DNA from: Shewanella algicola
GTDB lineage: Bacteria; Pseudomonadota; Gammaproteobacteria; Enterobacterales; Shewanellaceae
Reading direction: 5' to 3'
Length of the DNA stretch: 64,000 bases
NCBI RefSeq assembly: GCF_014648035.1
Contig: NZ_BMQI01000022.1
Coordinates: 16,157-80,156 of the forward strand
Part shown: in pieces, positions 39,728 through 49,479 of the stretch
Layout of the letters: every line of letters starts with the position of its first letter
How positions within the stretch are numbered: the first letter of the stretch is position 1
Notes under the pieces: generated by a model
The model's database searches: none
Seen by the model: the letters and a program-made list of their open reading frames with translations, nothing else
What the model was told of the DNA's origin: nothing
Program-made: the position numbers and the translations under genes

Positions 39728-41545
39728 TTAAAGCAAATCAGCAAAAGGTTGAATAAACACACTTTCGCCAGCAGGAATCGTTGCGGTATCGTCAGCAATA
39801 ACAATAAGACAATTGGCATTGACCATTGAATTCAGCATTCCCGAGCCTTGTGCTCCGGTGGTTTCAACTTGAATTTGGCCGTTATCAGCAATGCTATATA
39901 CGCCGCGCAAAAACTCAGTTCTTCCGGTTTTGCTTCGCAGCGGTTGAGCCGCAATCGCAGGTATAAATTGTGGTTGCCATTGGGTTTCGCCAGCCAATTT
40001 ACGAATAGCCGGTTGAACAAATTGCATAAATGACACCATCACAGCGACAGGATTGCCGGGTAAGCCAAAAAACAGACTCTGGTCAATTTTACCCACGGCT
40101 AAAGGGCGGCCTGGACGCATATTGATGCGCCAAAAATGAGTACTACCGACGTTGGCCAGTGCCATTTTGATGTAATCTGCATTACCTACAGAGACACCGC
40201 CTGAGCTGATAACGATATCCGCTTTTGTTGCGGCATCGCTTAATGTGCTCGTCAGTGTTTGTTCATTATCGTCGATAATACCGAGATCAATCACCTGACA
40301 CCCTAGTTTTTTCGCCATCGACAAAATGGTGTAGCGGTTAGCATCGTAAATGCAGTTAGGTTTTAACTCTTCTCCTGGTTGGCTAACTTCATCACCCGTC
40401 GAAAATACTGCGACAATAGGGCGTTTAAAAATCGGCAGCCGATTAAAACCAAGTGATGCCATTAAACCAAGCTCTGCAGCTCCTAGTCGGCTACCGGCCG
40501 CTAATGCCACTTCACCTTGGGCAATGTCTTCTCCTGCAAGGCGTACATGTTGGCCTTGGGTGATTTGCTCAGGTTCAAGTAAGGTTAATAGGTTATCTTG
40601 CTCTTGAGTCAGCTCGCGCGCTTGAATGGTGTCAGCACCTTGTGGCACGGTAGCACCAGTCATAATGCGTACCGCTTCACCTGACTGTAAAACATTAGGG
40701 TAATGATGACCTGCCAATACTTCGGCAACCACTTTAAGTGGCGTTTTTGATAGGTTATCAAACGCAAAAGCATACCCATCCATTGCTGAGTTTGTTTGTT
40801 GCGGTACGTTAATTTCTGAAATGATATCGTGTGCCAGTACGCGATTATCAATATCAATTAAGTCGACGAGTTCGGTTTCGCGTGTTGGTGCCACCTGGCT
40901 AAGTACTGTGCTAATGCCCTGTGAGACACTGATGCCTTGCTCTGAACCCGTAGGTTGTGGAATGTCTGCATCGTTAAAACAAATCGGTAATTGCGCCTTT
41001 GGTGCTTGCCAATTGTTTTTGTAACGCTCTACAAAATCAGCGATTTGTGCCACGTTATTTAAATCTAATCGTGTCAATGAGTCAGGCACTTGCGTGTCTT
41101 CGCAGCAGGCAATTGCAACGATATTTTCATCGTGAACATGGATCAACGGCTTGTTGTGCGCAGCGCGGTGCAGTTCAATTTTGGGTAATGCCAGTTTTTT
41201 AAAACCTTCAACTAATACAATATCGACTTTATCTGCTTCAATTTGGCGAAGTAGGTGTTGTAGTTTTGGGTCATCCTCAACGGGATCTTCCGTCATCAAC
41301 GCCCAGCGCACATGAGACGCAACAAGCACTTGTTTTGCACCTGCTTTACGCATTTCGAAACTGTCTTTACCAGGGATATCAACATCAAAATTATGATGCG
41401 CATGTTTAATAACCGCTAAGCGAATACCACGCTGGTTAAGTGCTGGAATAAGTTGTTTTAATAGCGTGGTTTTACCCGTGCCACTGTATGCACAAAACCC
41501 TAGAACGGGAATAGGTAATGGATTACTAAAAACTACAGTCATCAT
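39728..41545 (-). CDS. moeA: MobB-MoeA fusion protein
   Basis: 605 residues in two domains. Residues about 8-175 are MobB: P-loop GFCAYSGTGKTTLL and VDIVLVEGFKKLALPKIE. Residues about 195-605 are MoeA: DIDNRVLAHDI, QQTNSAMDGYAF, GATVPQGADTI, FSTGDEVSQPG, and SGGVSVGNADYIK. MoeA inserts molybdenum (or tungsten) into molybdopterin; MobB assists MobA in adding GMP. Last gene of the tupABC-mobA-moeA operon. No frameshift at the junction, so the fusion is real in this sequence. Confidence 0.94.
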   Translation of the reverse strand: MMTVVFSNPLPIPVLGFCAYSGTGKTTLLKQLIPALNQRGIRLAVIKHAHHNFDVDIPGKDSFEMRKAGAKQVLVASHVRWALMTEDPVEDDPKLQHLLRQIEADKVDIVLVEGFKKLALPKIELHRAAHNKPLIHVHDENIVAIACCEDTQVPDSLTRLDLNNVAQIADFVERYKNNWQAPKAQLPICFNDADIPQPTGSEQGISVSQGISTVLSQVAPTRETELVDLIDIDNRVLAHDIISEINVPQQTNSAMDGYAFAFDNLSKTPLKVVAEVLAGHHYPNVLQSGEAVRIMTGATVPQGADTIQARELTQEQDNLLTLLEPEQITQGQHVRLAGEDIAQGEVALAAGSRLGAAELGLMASLGFNRLPIFKRPIVAVFSTGDEVSQPGEELKPNCIYDANRYTILSMAKKLGCQVIDLGIIDDNEQTLTSTLSDAATKADIVISSGGVSVGNADYIKMALANVGSTHFWRINMRPGRPLAVGKIDQSLFFGLPGNPVAVMVSFMQFVQPAIRKLAGETQWQPQFIPAIAAQPLRSKTGRTEFLRGVYSIADNGQIQVETTGAQGSGMLNSMVNANCLIVIADDTATIPAGESVFIQPFADLL

Positions 41546-41560
41546 GAACCTCTTAATAGA

Positions 41561-42151
41561 TTACTTGGCAATTTGCTGGGCGAGTTGCTGTTTTTGTTCT
41601 GGCGTATTGACGTTAACAAAGGCATTAGGTTGGTCCGCAAAACTCTCAATAGCTACTTGATGTTGGCGATACCAAAAATCAATCTTACGTTCACCAGCAT
41701 CTAAAAAAGCCTGCATTGATTCGGCTAACTGGGGTTTCAGTAATAACACGACAGGTTGTTCACGTTCACCATCGCTGGCTACGGCAATATCAGCATTTTT
41801 CTCGGTCAGGGCAGCTAACAAGCGCTGCGCTAAGTCGTCTGGGAGCATTGGGCAATCGCAAGGCACAACTAATAAATACTCGGCTTGAGTTTGTTTTAAT
41901 GCTGTGACCATGCCCGCTAAAGGACCTAAATAGCCACTGTCTTCGTCGCTAAACACGCGATAACCCCATTGTTCATACTGTGCTTGGTTACGGTTAGCAT
42001 TAATCATAATGTTATCGACTTGGCTGCTGAGCTTATCGAGTGTGTGGCAAATCATGGCTTGGCCATTAAGATCCACTAAGCCTTTGTCATTGCCGCCCAT
42101 GCGCCGAGCCATGCCGCCCGCTAAAATAACTGCGTCAATCTGTGGTGCCAT
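41561..42151 (-). CDS. mobA: Molybdenum cofactor guanylyltransferase MobA
   Basis: Start placed at ATG 42151 ([20 protein letters not shown]), which matches family length of about 196 residues; the frame is open farther upstream but overlaps the transporter ATPase gene. [16 protein letters not shown] is the GTP-binding loop and [11 protein letters not shown] the metal site. It joins GMP to molybdopterin to give the bis-MGD precursor. The start overlaps the tupC-type gene by 17 bases, linking metal uptake to cofactor synthesis. Confidence 0.95.
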   Translation of the reverse strand: MAPQIDAVILAGGMARRMGGNDKGLVDLNGQAMICHTLDKLSSQVDNIMINANRNQAQYEQWGYRVFSDEDSGYLGPLAGMVTALKQTQAEYLLVVPCDCPMLPDDLAQRLLAALTEKNADIAVASDGEREQPVVLLLKPQLAESMQAFLDAGERKIDFWYRQHQVAIESFADQPNAFVNVNTPEQKQQLAQQIAK

Positions 42152-42887
42152 AATGTAATTCCGTTGTATTAGTCTGATGCACAGTTTCTGCTGCAGGAAC
42201 ATGCATACTGGTATGAATGGTACGTTGTTTAATATGCCAATGTTGTTGACATAATGCGGTGAGACCACAGATTTGGTGACTGCTCATCAGCAGGCCCGTG
42301 CCATCTTGTTTTAACTGATTAATCATAGCAAGCACTAAGCGTTGCGATTGTTTATCCATATTTGAAATGGGCTCGTCTAACATGAGCAGCTTGGGCTGAA
42401 TAATCCACGCCCTAGCAATAGCCAATCTTTGCCGCTCTCCACCCGATAAGTCGCTTGCATTGTGGTTAAGTAAATCTCCAAGCTGCGCCATATCAACGGC
42501 TTGAGCAATTCGTTTATTGCGCTCACTGACGGGTATTTTCAATTGGCTTAACGCGTACGTTAAATTGTATTTTACAGAACCTTCAAATAAATAAGGGTGC
42601 TGATGCAAATACACCGCTTTGCCAAATAAGTTGTCAAGCTGCCACCAAGGCTTAGAGGCAAATCCTTGGCTAATAACTTGCCCTTGGGTTGGGGTCATTA
42701 ATCCTGCCAAAATTTTCATTAAGGTAGACTTCCCCGAACCATTATCACCTTGCAGGTAAATGACATCGCCTTGTTTAAATGTCAGTTCGGGTACGTTAAA
42801 TAGGGTATTTTGTTTAAACTTCATCAGCAAATTGTGCGCGCTAATTTGTACGGCTTGCTGTTCTTGTAATGTATCTGAAATCATCAT
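42135..42887 (-). CDS. tupC: Tungstate ABC transporter ATP-binding protein
   Basis: 250 residues. Walker [10 protein letters not shown], signature [10 protein letters not shown], Walker [13 protein letters not shown], and the His switch in MSSHQ. It is encoded between tupB and mobA in one direction; identification as TupC rests on the partners. It powers tungstate (possibly molybdate) import. Confidence 0.9.
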   Translation of the reverse strand: MMISDTLQEQQAVQISAHNLLMKFKQNTLFNVPELTFKQGDVIYLQGDNGSGKSTLMKILAGLMTPTQGQVISQGFASKPWWQLDNLFGKAVYLHQHPYLFEGSVKYNLTYALSQLKIPVSERNKRIAQAVDMAQLGDLLNHNASDLSGGERQRLAIARAWIIQPKLLMLDEPISNMDKQSQRLVLAMINQLKQDGTGLLMSSHQICGLTALCQQHWHIKQRTIHTSMHVPAAETVHQTNTTELHYGTTD

Positions 42888-42888
42888 C

Positions 42889-43596
42889 CTAATGACTCCT
42901 TGGGAGGGCTTTGCCTCGCAATGAACCCAAAATGAAGTTTAGCACTAAGGCGAGTATGAGTAACACTAATCCCAAGGCAATGGCTTGAGCAAAATCGCCC
43001 TTGCTGGTTTCAAGTGCTATAGCTGTGGGAATATTACGAGTAACATCCATAATATTACCACCGACCATCATAGAACAGCCCACTTCAGTCAAAATTCGGC
43101 TAAAACCAGCAACAATGGCTAATAAGAGTGGTACTCGTAATTCCCGACATAATGTCCAAACTGCACGTAACCAGGAGGCGCCTAGCGTTCGGGAAGTTTC
43201 CCAAGCTCGGCGATCGACACTGGAAAAAGCCGCTTGAGATAAGGCTATTAATACGGGAGCACAAATGAGCATTTGCCCTAAAATCATGCCTTTTTGGGTA
43301 AATAGCCATTTTAAATCACCCAAAACACCATTACGAGTCAATAACAAATACACCAATAAACCAATCACAACAGTTGGAATAGATTGTAGCGTTTGCACTA
43401 AATTTATAACGATCCATCGGCCACGAAAATGGCTAAAGGCAAGGATGAAACCTAAGATAATCGACGGGATAATAGTGATCAGCAGCGCCGCAAAAGACAC
43501 CGAAAATGAAATGTTAATAATGGCCCATACATCAGGGTCGAAAGATAGCAGCAAGCTAAATGCTTGCTGCAATAGGGCTAACCAGCCTTCACTCAT
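42889..43596 (-). CDS. tupB: Tungstate ABC transporter permease
   Basis: 235 residues, six predicted membrane helices. The binding-protein-dependent permease motif EAA-like SRTLGASWLRAVWTL is near residue 135, and GFSRILTEVGCSMMVGGNI is the TupB/MolB style segment. Inner membrane channel of the importer. Overlaps tupA by four bases; the ATPase gene begins one base after its stop. Confidence 0.92.
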   Translation of the reverse strand: MSEGWLALLQQAFSLLLSFDPDVWAIINISFSVSFAALLITIIPSIILGFILAFSHFRGRWIVINLVQTLQSIPTVVIGLLVYLLLTRNGVLGDLKWLFTQKGMILGQMLICAPVLIALSQAAFSSVDRRAWETSRTLGASWLRAVWTLCRELRVPLLLAIVAGFSRILTEVGCSMMVGGNIMDVTRNIPTAIALETSKGDFAQAIALGLVLLILALVLNFILGSLRGKALPRSH

Positions 43597-44423
43597 TTCT
43601 TATAAGTTGCCTTAAACAATTGCTCTCCTTGCACGGTGAACTCGTTAATCATAGTTTGTGTCGCAGGACTAATAAACCAATCGCTTAATGCTTTTGCGCC
43701 TTTATGATTTAAATCTGGGTATTTTGCAGGGTTAATCAACATAATTTGGTAAGGGTTGGCTAACGCTGCGCCACCTTCAAAGCTAATGTTAAGATTTAGT
43801 TTAGCTTTATAGGCAATATATGTTCCACGGTCTGTTAATGTATACGCTTGTAACTCATCAGCCATCAATAAGGTTTTACCCATGCCTTGGCCAACAGAAG
43901 TATAACCGTTAAAATCAGGTGTTACGCCCGCATTTTTCCAAATCGCAAGTTCTTTCATGTTGGTGCCAGAATTATCACCACGAGAAACAAATTTACTTGG
44001 CTTATGAGCTATTTTGCCGAAAGCTTCAGCGACATCTTTGCTTGATTTTGCCGCAGCAGGGTCATTTTTAGGCCCTAATACAATAAAATCGTTTTCCATA
44101 ATGCCACGAGGTTCAATACCAAAACCGTCAGCAACAAATTTTGCTTCGGCGGCAGGGGCATGAGTCATGACTACATCAACATCTCCCTGGCTTGCCAGTT
44201 TTAATGCTTTACCTGTACCAGTGGCAATCACTTGTACAGTGTAACCTGACTCGGCTTCAAATTTAGGTAAAATTGCACCTAATAAGCCTGAATTTTCAGT
44301 ACTGGTCGTTGTTGCGAGTTTAATCACTTCACCAGCTAGAGCGACTGGGCTGAACATCGCACTGCTAAACACTGTAGCGGCTAACAACATACTGACACTT
44401 GCTTTGAGTTTTAACATTTCCAT
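43593..44423 (-). CDS. tupA: Tungstate-binding periplasmic protein TupA
   Basis: 276 residues with a signal peptide (about 1-30, ending ALA). The TupA signature TTTSTENSGLL sits at the mature N terminus, followed by GTGKALKLASQGDVDVVMTHAP and FVSRGDNSGTN. This TTTS-type loop binds the oxyanion and separates TupA from molybdate ModA. First gene of a five-gene operon with cofactor assembly genes, so tungstate or molybdate enzymes are the likely sink. Confidence 0.93.
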   Translation of the reverse strand: MEMLKLKASVSMLLAATVFSSAMFSPVALAGEVIKLATTTSTENSGLLGAILPKFEAESGYTVQVIATGTGKALKLASQGDVDVVMTHAPAAEAKFVADGFGIEPRGIMENDFIVLGPKNDPAAAKSSKDVAEAFGKIAHKPSKFVSRGDNSGTNMKELAIWKNAGVTPDFNGYTSVGQGMGKTLLMADELQAYTLTDRGTYIAYKAKLNLNISFEGGAALANPYQIMLINPAKYPDLNHKGAKALSDWFISPATQTMINEFTVQGEQLFKATYKK

Positions 44424-44483
44424 TCCTTGTTGTATTAATGACCAGAATTCATCTACTTAATCAAATTGTCCTTAAGCGATTTT

Positions 44484-44595
44484 TTTGCTTAATTACCAAA
44501 GCCATAAGCAAATTAAATGCCAAATGGAATTTATGCAAATACAGTTCACGGCTAAAATCGAAACTGTGAGCTCGATCTCAAGCTTAAGCAAATTA
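44484..44595. promoter_or_regulatory. Direct and inverted repeats in the tupA-response regulator spacer
   Basis: TAAGCAAATTA occurs at 44505-44515 and 44585-44595, and its inverted core TTTGCTTA at 44484-44491. Nearby, CAAATTGTCC occurs twice, one inside the odd palindrome GACAA-A-TTGTC at 44601-44611. The repeats lie between divergent genes and could be activator sites for either; factor unknown. Confidence 0.45.
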
Positions 44596-44710
44596 TTTTA
44601 GACAAATTGTCCCATGATCACTTTTCTGTGGTTCATAGTGACCCTGTTGGTTGAATTCAATGCTAAAGTGAGTCTAAGCGAGTCAAAATGTCCTAATGTA
44701 GAGTCTACTT

Positions 44711-46102
44711 ATGAGTCCAGATGTACATATAAACCCTATAGCACACACTACCATGTCGGTTTTAATCGTTGATGATGAACCCGGCATGCGCAGCTTTTTA
44801 AAAAAAGCGTTAACTAAAAAGTTTGCTTTAGTTGAAACCGCATCCACCATAGCAGAAGCTGAAGCGATTCGTAGTCAGGGCCATTTTGATTTATTAGTTG
44901 TTGATATTCGATTGCCTGATCGCTCAGGTATTGAGTGGCATGAAGCGTTAAATGATCCAGACAGACAGTCAGACATTATTTTTATGACGGGCTATGCCGA
45001 CATGGATGTTGCGATTAAAGCACTGAGGGCTGGCGCGTCAGATTTTATTATGAAGCCATTCCACCTTGAGCAAATGATGACTGCTGTTGATCGTTGCATC
45101 GAGAAGCGCTCATTAAAGCGTGAAAACTTTATGTTACGGCGTGAGCTTGCCCATGGGCAGTCGTCCAACATTATTGGAAATAGCGAAGCCATTCGCGATG
45201 TTAAACAGGTTATTGAACGCATTGCGCCAACCAATGCAGTGGTTCTCATCGAAGGAGAATCTGGCACGGGTAAAGAACTAGTGGCCAGACAATTACATCA
45301 ACTCAGTGGCCGTAGCGGGGCATTTGTACCCGTAAACTGTGGTGCCATAGCACCAGAGTTATTGGCCAGTGAGTTATTTGGTCATACCGCCGGCGCATTT
45401 ACCGGTGCTAAAGGAATGCGTGAGGGTCTATTTAGCTATGCCTCTGGTGGTACTATCTTTTTAGATGAAATTGGCGAAATGCCAATGAACATGCAAACCG
45501 CACTGTTACGAGTGCTTGAAGAACGCACCATTAGACCTGTCGGCAGCGAAAAAGAAATAGAAATTGATGTGCGTGTGGTTGCCGCAACTAATCGGTTATT
45601 GATTGATGAAGTTGAGGCTGGGCGTTTTCGTCGAGATTTATTTTATCGTTTAAACGTGCTCAATATTGTCATTCCTTCGTTGCGCTCTCGTCCTGAAGAT
45701 GTGGTCGAACTGACCCATTACTTTACATTACAGTTGTCACAAGAGTTGGGTATCAAAGACATTATTTGGAGCCATGAAGATCTACAAGTACTTCAGCAAT
45801 ACGATTGGCCGGGCAATATTCGTGAACTACGCAATATGATTGAACGTTGTATTTTATTGGGTAAACCCCCAGCTGAATATTGGAAAAAACCTGTCGTCAC
45901 CGTGATCCCAGAAGCAATGGGATACCCTTTAGATTGGCCATTAAAAGAAGTCGAAAAGCAGCATGTTACCCAGGTTGTAGATGCCCATAATGGTAATAAA
46001 TCTGCAGCCGCTCGAGATCTCGGTGTCTCGCGCAAAACTCTGGATCGTAAATACAAAGAGTGGGCGAGCTTTGATGATGATACTGATGGAGAAGCGCAAT
46101 AG
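44711..46102 (+). CDS. Sigma-54-dependent response regulator (NtrC family)
   Basis: 463 residues. Receiver domain (about 15-130): acidic pair Asp21-Asp22, phosphoacceptor Asp65 in VVDIRLPD, late Lys in IMKPFH. AAA+ domain (about 150-390): Walker A GESGTGKE, GAFTGA loop intact for sigma-54 contact, Walker B TIFLDEIGEM. C-terminal Fis-type helix-turn-helix (about 420-460: NKSAAARDLGVSRKTLDRK). Target genes not visible here. Its stop overlaps the start of the sensor kinase by one base. Confidence 0.95.
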   Translation: MSPDVHINPIAHTTMSVLIVDDEPGMRSFLKKALTKKFALVETASTIAEAEAIRSQGHFDLLVVDIRLPDRSGIEWHEALNDPDRQSDIIFMTGYADMDVAIKALRAGASDFIMKPFHLEQMMTAVDRCIEKRSLKRENFMLRRELAHGQSSNIIGNSEAIRDVKQVIERIAPTNAVVLIEGESGTGKELVARQLHQLSGRSGAFVPVNCGAIAPELLASELFGHTAGAFTGAKGMREGLFSYASGGTIFLDEIGEMPMNMQTALLRVLEERTIRPVGSEKEIEIDVRVVAATNRLLIDEVEAGRFRRDLFYRLNVLNIVIPSLRSRPEDVVELTHYFTLQLSQELGIKDIIWSHEDLQVLQQYDWPGNIRELRNMIERCILLGKPPAEYWKKPVVTVIPEAMGYPLDWPLKEVEKQHVTQVVDAHNGNKSAAARDLGVSRKTLDRKYKEWASFDDDTDGEAQ

Positions 46103-48243
46103 TGGCGAAGTCCTCAGGCGTTATCACCCGGGTCTTTGGTGTTAGCTGGCAACAAATGCAGTCAAAGATCCGCTATCGCATTTTATTTCTGACCTTATTA
46201 CCCATTATATTAACGCTGGTTAGCCTGGTTTTTATCACGATATATTGGAATGTGATATATACAGGCAAGCAATTGTTTATGAAGGTAAAGGCTGATTTGG
46301 TTGTAGCTGATAATACCTTGTCTCAAGTACAACAACATCAACAAGAACAATTGAGTACCATTAGTGGTTCATGGAACTTTCAGCATGCTTTTCAATTGTT
46401 AAATCAGAATGACCCTAAACCAAATAGTGCCGCGATTAATGCACTTAATATGTTTCTGGCGCAAAAGCAAAAAGCGTTAGGTTTGGATTTTTTACGTTTA
46501 ATCAGTGTGGCGGATGCCGCTGCCGATCCTGATTTACGCCTTATGTTGCACCAAACTCAGCAGCAGGCTATTTCAGGGTTAATGGTATTACCTAAAAAGC
46601 AATTAGCCCGGATAAGCTCATCGCTTGCCGACAAGGCCTATGTTGAACTTGTGCCGACTCGGCATGCGACAACGCCTGAACAAAAATCAGAAACACGCGG
46701 TTTATTGAGTCGCACATTAATGCCCGTTACCGATTTTTCTGGCAATGTATTTTGGTATTTAGATGGCGGAATTATCTTTAATGGTAATACGGCCATTGTC
46801 GACCATATTCGTGATCTTGTGTATGGCAAAGGGACCTTGCCTGAGCGCTCTATCGGTACCGTCACCCTATTTTTAGACAATATTCGCATTAGCACTAATG
46901 TGCCTTTGGAACAGTTTCCGAGCAAGCAAGAAAAAATTAACCGTGCAATCGGTACATTAGTCTCTGATGAAGTCGGCCAACAAGTATTAATTGAAGGCGA
47001 AACCTGGATTAACCGTGCGTTTGTCTTTAACGATTGGTATATATCGGGTTATTCGCCGCTGTACGATATTCGCGGTAAGCGTGTAGGCATGGTGTACGCC
47101 GGGTTTTCTGAGGCGCCATTTTTACATAATTACTTATTAAACATTATTGAGCTCGGCACCATCCTAGTGATTGTGTTGTTTTTATCTGGCTTTTTAGTGT
47201 ATCGCGGTGCCAACAGTTTATTGCAACCAATAGAATATATTCACCAGGTTGTCACGGCAGTGCAAGCAGGGAGGAATATCAGGATTGGTAACCTCGGCCT
47301 TAATAAAGAGAATGAACTGGCCAATTTAGCAGAACAATTTGACCGAATGCTCGACCAATTACAACGGCGTAATGCCCAAATTCAAGCCGCAGCAGAACAG
47401 CTAGAAATCAAAGTTGAGCAACGTACTCGTAGCCTGCAAGATAAAACAGAAGAGCTTGAGCGCAACGTTGCGTTGTTGCATGCCACTCGCCAACAGTTGG
47501 TGACCAATGAAAAACTGACCGCATTGGGTGAATTGATTGCCGGTATTGCGCATGAAATCAATAATCCCACTGCAGTCATTTTAGGTAATATGGAATTACT
47601 TAAATACGAGCTCGGTGATGATGCTAAAGCGGTTGAAGAAGAAATCGACTTAGTTATTCAACAGGTCGGCCGGATCACCACAATTATCCGCAGTTTATTG
47701 CAGTACAGCCGCCCAGGTGAATTTAATGCACCTATTGAGCCACAAGCTATTACTCCCATTGTCGAAGAAGTACTGCTATTAGTGCGTCACTCAATTGAGC
47801 AGCAAAAAGTTGAGTTAGTAAAAGAACTAACAGCTACCGGCATTGTTGAAGTTAATCGACCGCAATTATTACAGGTGTTAATTAATTTAATGGTTAACGC
47901 AGCCCATGCGATTACAGACAATGGCCGTATTTGGGTAAGAACTTACGATTGGATTGAGGATGGCCAAAGTATTGGGGTAAAAATTGAGATTGAGGATGAA
48001 GGCATCGGTATTAGCAAGGAAGATTTAGGCCGTATTTTCGATCCCTTTTACACCACCCGCAAAGACGGAACTGGGCTAGGTTTGTCTCTGAGCTACGGTA
48101 TTATTAAGCGGCTTGGTGGCACTATTGAAGTTAAATCAACGGTTGATGTCGGCACGGTATTTACCATTGGTTTGTACCATAAAGCCAATGAAGATCAACA
48201 GCTCGGACCGTACGATGGTTTGCTGTTTGGTGATAAAACATAA
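46102..48243 (+). CDS. Membrane sensor histidine kinase
   Basis: 713 residues from GTG. Membrane helix at about 27-50, a large periplasmic sensor region (about 55-345) that looks like a Cache-type domain (FNDWYISGYSPLYDIRGKRVGMVYAGF near its end), a second helix at about 348-372, HAMP, coiled coil (373-460), HisKA with His484 in AGIAHEINNP, and HATPase N, G1 and G2 boxes (NLMVNAAHAI, DEGIGI, GTGLGLSLS). It should phosphorylate the preceding sigma-54 regulator. Ligand unknown; the Cache form suggests a small organic molecule. Confidence 0.93.
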   Translation: MAKSSGVITRVFGVSWQQMQSKIRYRILFLTLLPIILTLVSLVFITIYWNVIYTGKQLFMKVKADLVVADNTLSQVQQHQQEQLSTISGSWNFQHAFQLLNQNDPKPNSAAINALNMFLAQKQKALGLDFLRLISVADAAADPDLRLMLHQTQQQAISGLMVLPKKQLARISSSLADKAYVELVPTRHATTPEQKSETRGLLSRTLMPVTDFSGNVFWYLDGGIIFNGNTAIVDHIRDLVYGKGTLPERSIGTVTLFLDNIRISTNVPLEQFPSKQEKINRAIGTLVSDEVGQQVLIEGETWINRAFVFNDWYISGYSPLYDIRGKRVGMVYAGFSEAPFLHNYLLNIIELGTILVIVLFLSGFLVYRGANSLLQPIEYIHQVVTAVQAGRNIRIGNLGLNKENELANLAEQFDRMLDQLQRRNAQIQAAAEQLEIKVEQRTRSLQDKTEELERNVALLHATRQQLVTNEKLTALGELIAGIAHEINNPTAVILGNMELLKYELGDDAKAVEEEIDLVIQQVGRITTIIRSLLQYSRPGEFNAPIEPQAITPIVEEVLLLVRHSIEQQKVELVKELTATGIVEVNRPQLLQVLINLMVNAAHAITDNGRIWVRTYDWIEDGQSIGVKIEIEDEGIGISKEDLGRIFDPFYTTRKDGTGLGLSLSYGIIKRLGGTIEVKSTVDVGTVFTIGLYHKANEDQQLGPYDGLLFGDKT

Positions 48244-48270
48244 TATAAAAACTTAGGTAAAAAACAGGCA

Positions 48271-48388
48271 AAAAAAAGCCGGGTTAATAACCCGGCCACA
48301 AAGAGTGTGTGAGCAATGTCGTGCTTGCGAACTCTGTAGACCAATAAAGGTGATGAAGTCTCTATTGAGTAAACCGAGTTTTGGAACG
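48271..48388 (-). ncRNA. ryhB: RyhB iron-responsive small RNA
   Basis: The minus strand contains AGCACGACATTGCTCACA, identical to the conserved target-pairing core of E. coli RyhB. About 20 bases later comes a rho-independent terminator GCCGGGTT-ATT-AACCCGGC with seven T. A Fur box lies directly before the inferred start, whose exact position is an estimate based on the -10-like TATTAT and the known Shewanella RyhB length near 120 nt. RyhB lowers expression of iron-using proteins when iron is scarce, with Hfq. The upstream 380 bp towards yhhQ hold no further gene. Confidence 0.93.
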
Positions 48389-48395
48389 CAGGTTA

Positions 48396-48414
48396 ATAAT
48401 AATCATTCTCATTA
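48396..48414 (-). promoter_or_regulatory. Fur box at the ryhB promoter
   Basis: TAATGAGAATGATTATTA on the minus strand matches the Fur consensus core AATGATAATCATTAT at 13 of 15 positions and overlaps the ryhB promoter. Confidence 0.88.
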
Positions 48415-48794
48415 CTATTTGCAAGAGGTTCATTTATAAATTAGTCATCTTTACATTGTGATAATTTACATCTTCCGATAATACGTTAGTAACTACATGA
48501 AAAATAATCAGTTATTTTTTTGGTGTGTTGTTGGTATATCACCTGTGTTTACGATAGAGGCTTTAGAATGGCATAGACTCGAGCGTTATTTGTTTATGCG
48601 ATAACAAAAATATTGAAGCATTCAGATAAGATTAAGTGCTTAATGAAAAATACGCACATCAATAACAAGTGCGATTAAGCCAACAGCATAACGCAACTGG
48701 CTTAATCGTGTCGCTTGAGATGATGCAGATTTCATTGATACCAAGGTTATAAGCCGCATAGGACTCAACCCAAAACGGTTAATTGCTTGGTTAA
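48415..48794. other. Spacer between ryhB promoter and yhhQ
   Basis: 380 bp without a credible gene. One hairpin, GCGATTAAGCCA / TGGCTTAATCG at 48671-48709, lies downstream of yhhQ on the minus strand and may end its transcript, though no U tract follows. Confidence 0.5.
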
Positions 48795-49475
48795 TTACTT
48801 AGTAACCTCAACAGCAATGTTGTCTTGTCCCTTTGAGCTATCAAATAAAATGGTGTCCTGAAGTACTTTTAGCAATACGCCATAAGCGGGTAAAAATAAC
48901 CCTAAACTCACAATCAACTTAAAGCCGTAATCGACAGTGGCGATCTCTGGCCAATGAGTTGCCATAAAGGTATCGCTTGAGGCATAAAAAGCCACACTGA
49001 AAAACACCAGCGTATCGACCAAATTACCAATTAAAGTTGAGGCTGCAGGAGCAACCCACCATGCTTTAGCACGGCGTAACTTAGCAAACACCGTAATATC
49101 CATAAGCTGACCAATCAAATAGGCCACAAAGCTGGCAAAGGCAATGCGAAATACAAAGCTATTCCACTGAGCTAAAGCTGCAAAGTCTTGTAGTTGGCCC
49201 TGATGGAACAATACCCCCACCAGATACGACACTAATAATGCAGGGATCATCGCCTTGAGAATAATGTTTCTAGCTGCTTGTTGGCCAAAAATTCTCACGG
49301 TTAAATCGGTGGCTAAATACACAAACGGAAAGCTAAATGCACCCCAAGTGGTGTGGTAGCTAAACAACTGGAAAGGTAATTGAACAAGGTAGTTACTTGC
49401 GCAAATAATTAAGATATGAAAACTGACTAATAGCATCAGTGCTCGGCGATATTTCGCCTGGGATAACTGCAACAT
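48795..49475 (-). CDS. yhhQ: Queuosine precursor transporter YhhQ
   Basis: 226 residues, about six membrane helices. It aligns with E. coli YhhQ: SNYLVQLP, TTWGAFSFPFVYLATDLTVRIFG and WWVAPAASTLIGNLVDTLVFF are conserved. YhhQ takes up preQ0/preQ1 for tRNA queuosine. A preQ1-type riboswitch covers the ribosome site, as known for this gene in other gammaproteobacteria. Confidence 0.94.
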   Translation of the reverse strand: MLQLSQAKYRRALMLLVSFHILIICASNYLVQLPFQLFSYHTTWGAFSFPFVYLATDLTVRIFGQQAARNIILKAMIPALLVSYLVGVLFHQGQLQDFAALAQWNSFVFRIAFASFVAYLIGQLMDITVFAKLRRAKAWWVAPAASTLIGNLVDTLVFFSVAFYASSDTFMATHWPEIATVDYGFKLIVSLGLFLPAYGVLLKVLQDTILFDSSKGQDNIAVEVTK

Positions 49476-49479
49476 ATTG

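Noticed and set aside
48671..48709. Hairpin after yhhQ as a second sRNA terminator
   Set aside because: No U tract and no promoter-like sequence upstream; kept only as a hairpin in the spacer.
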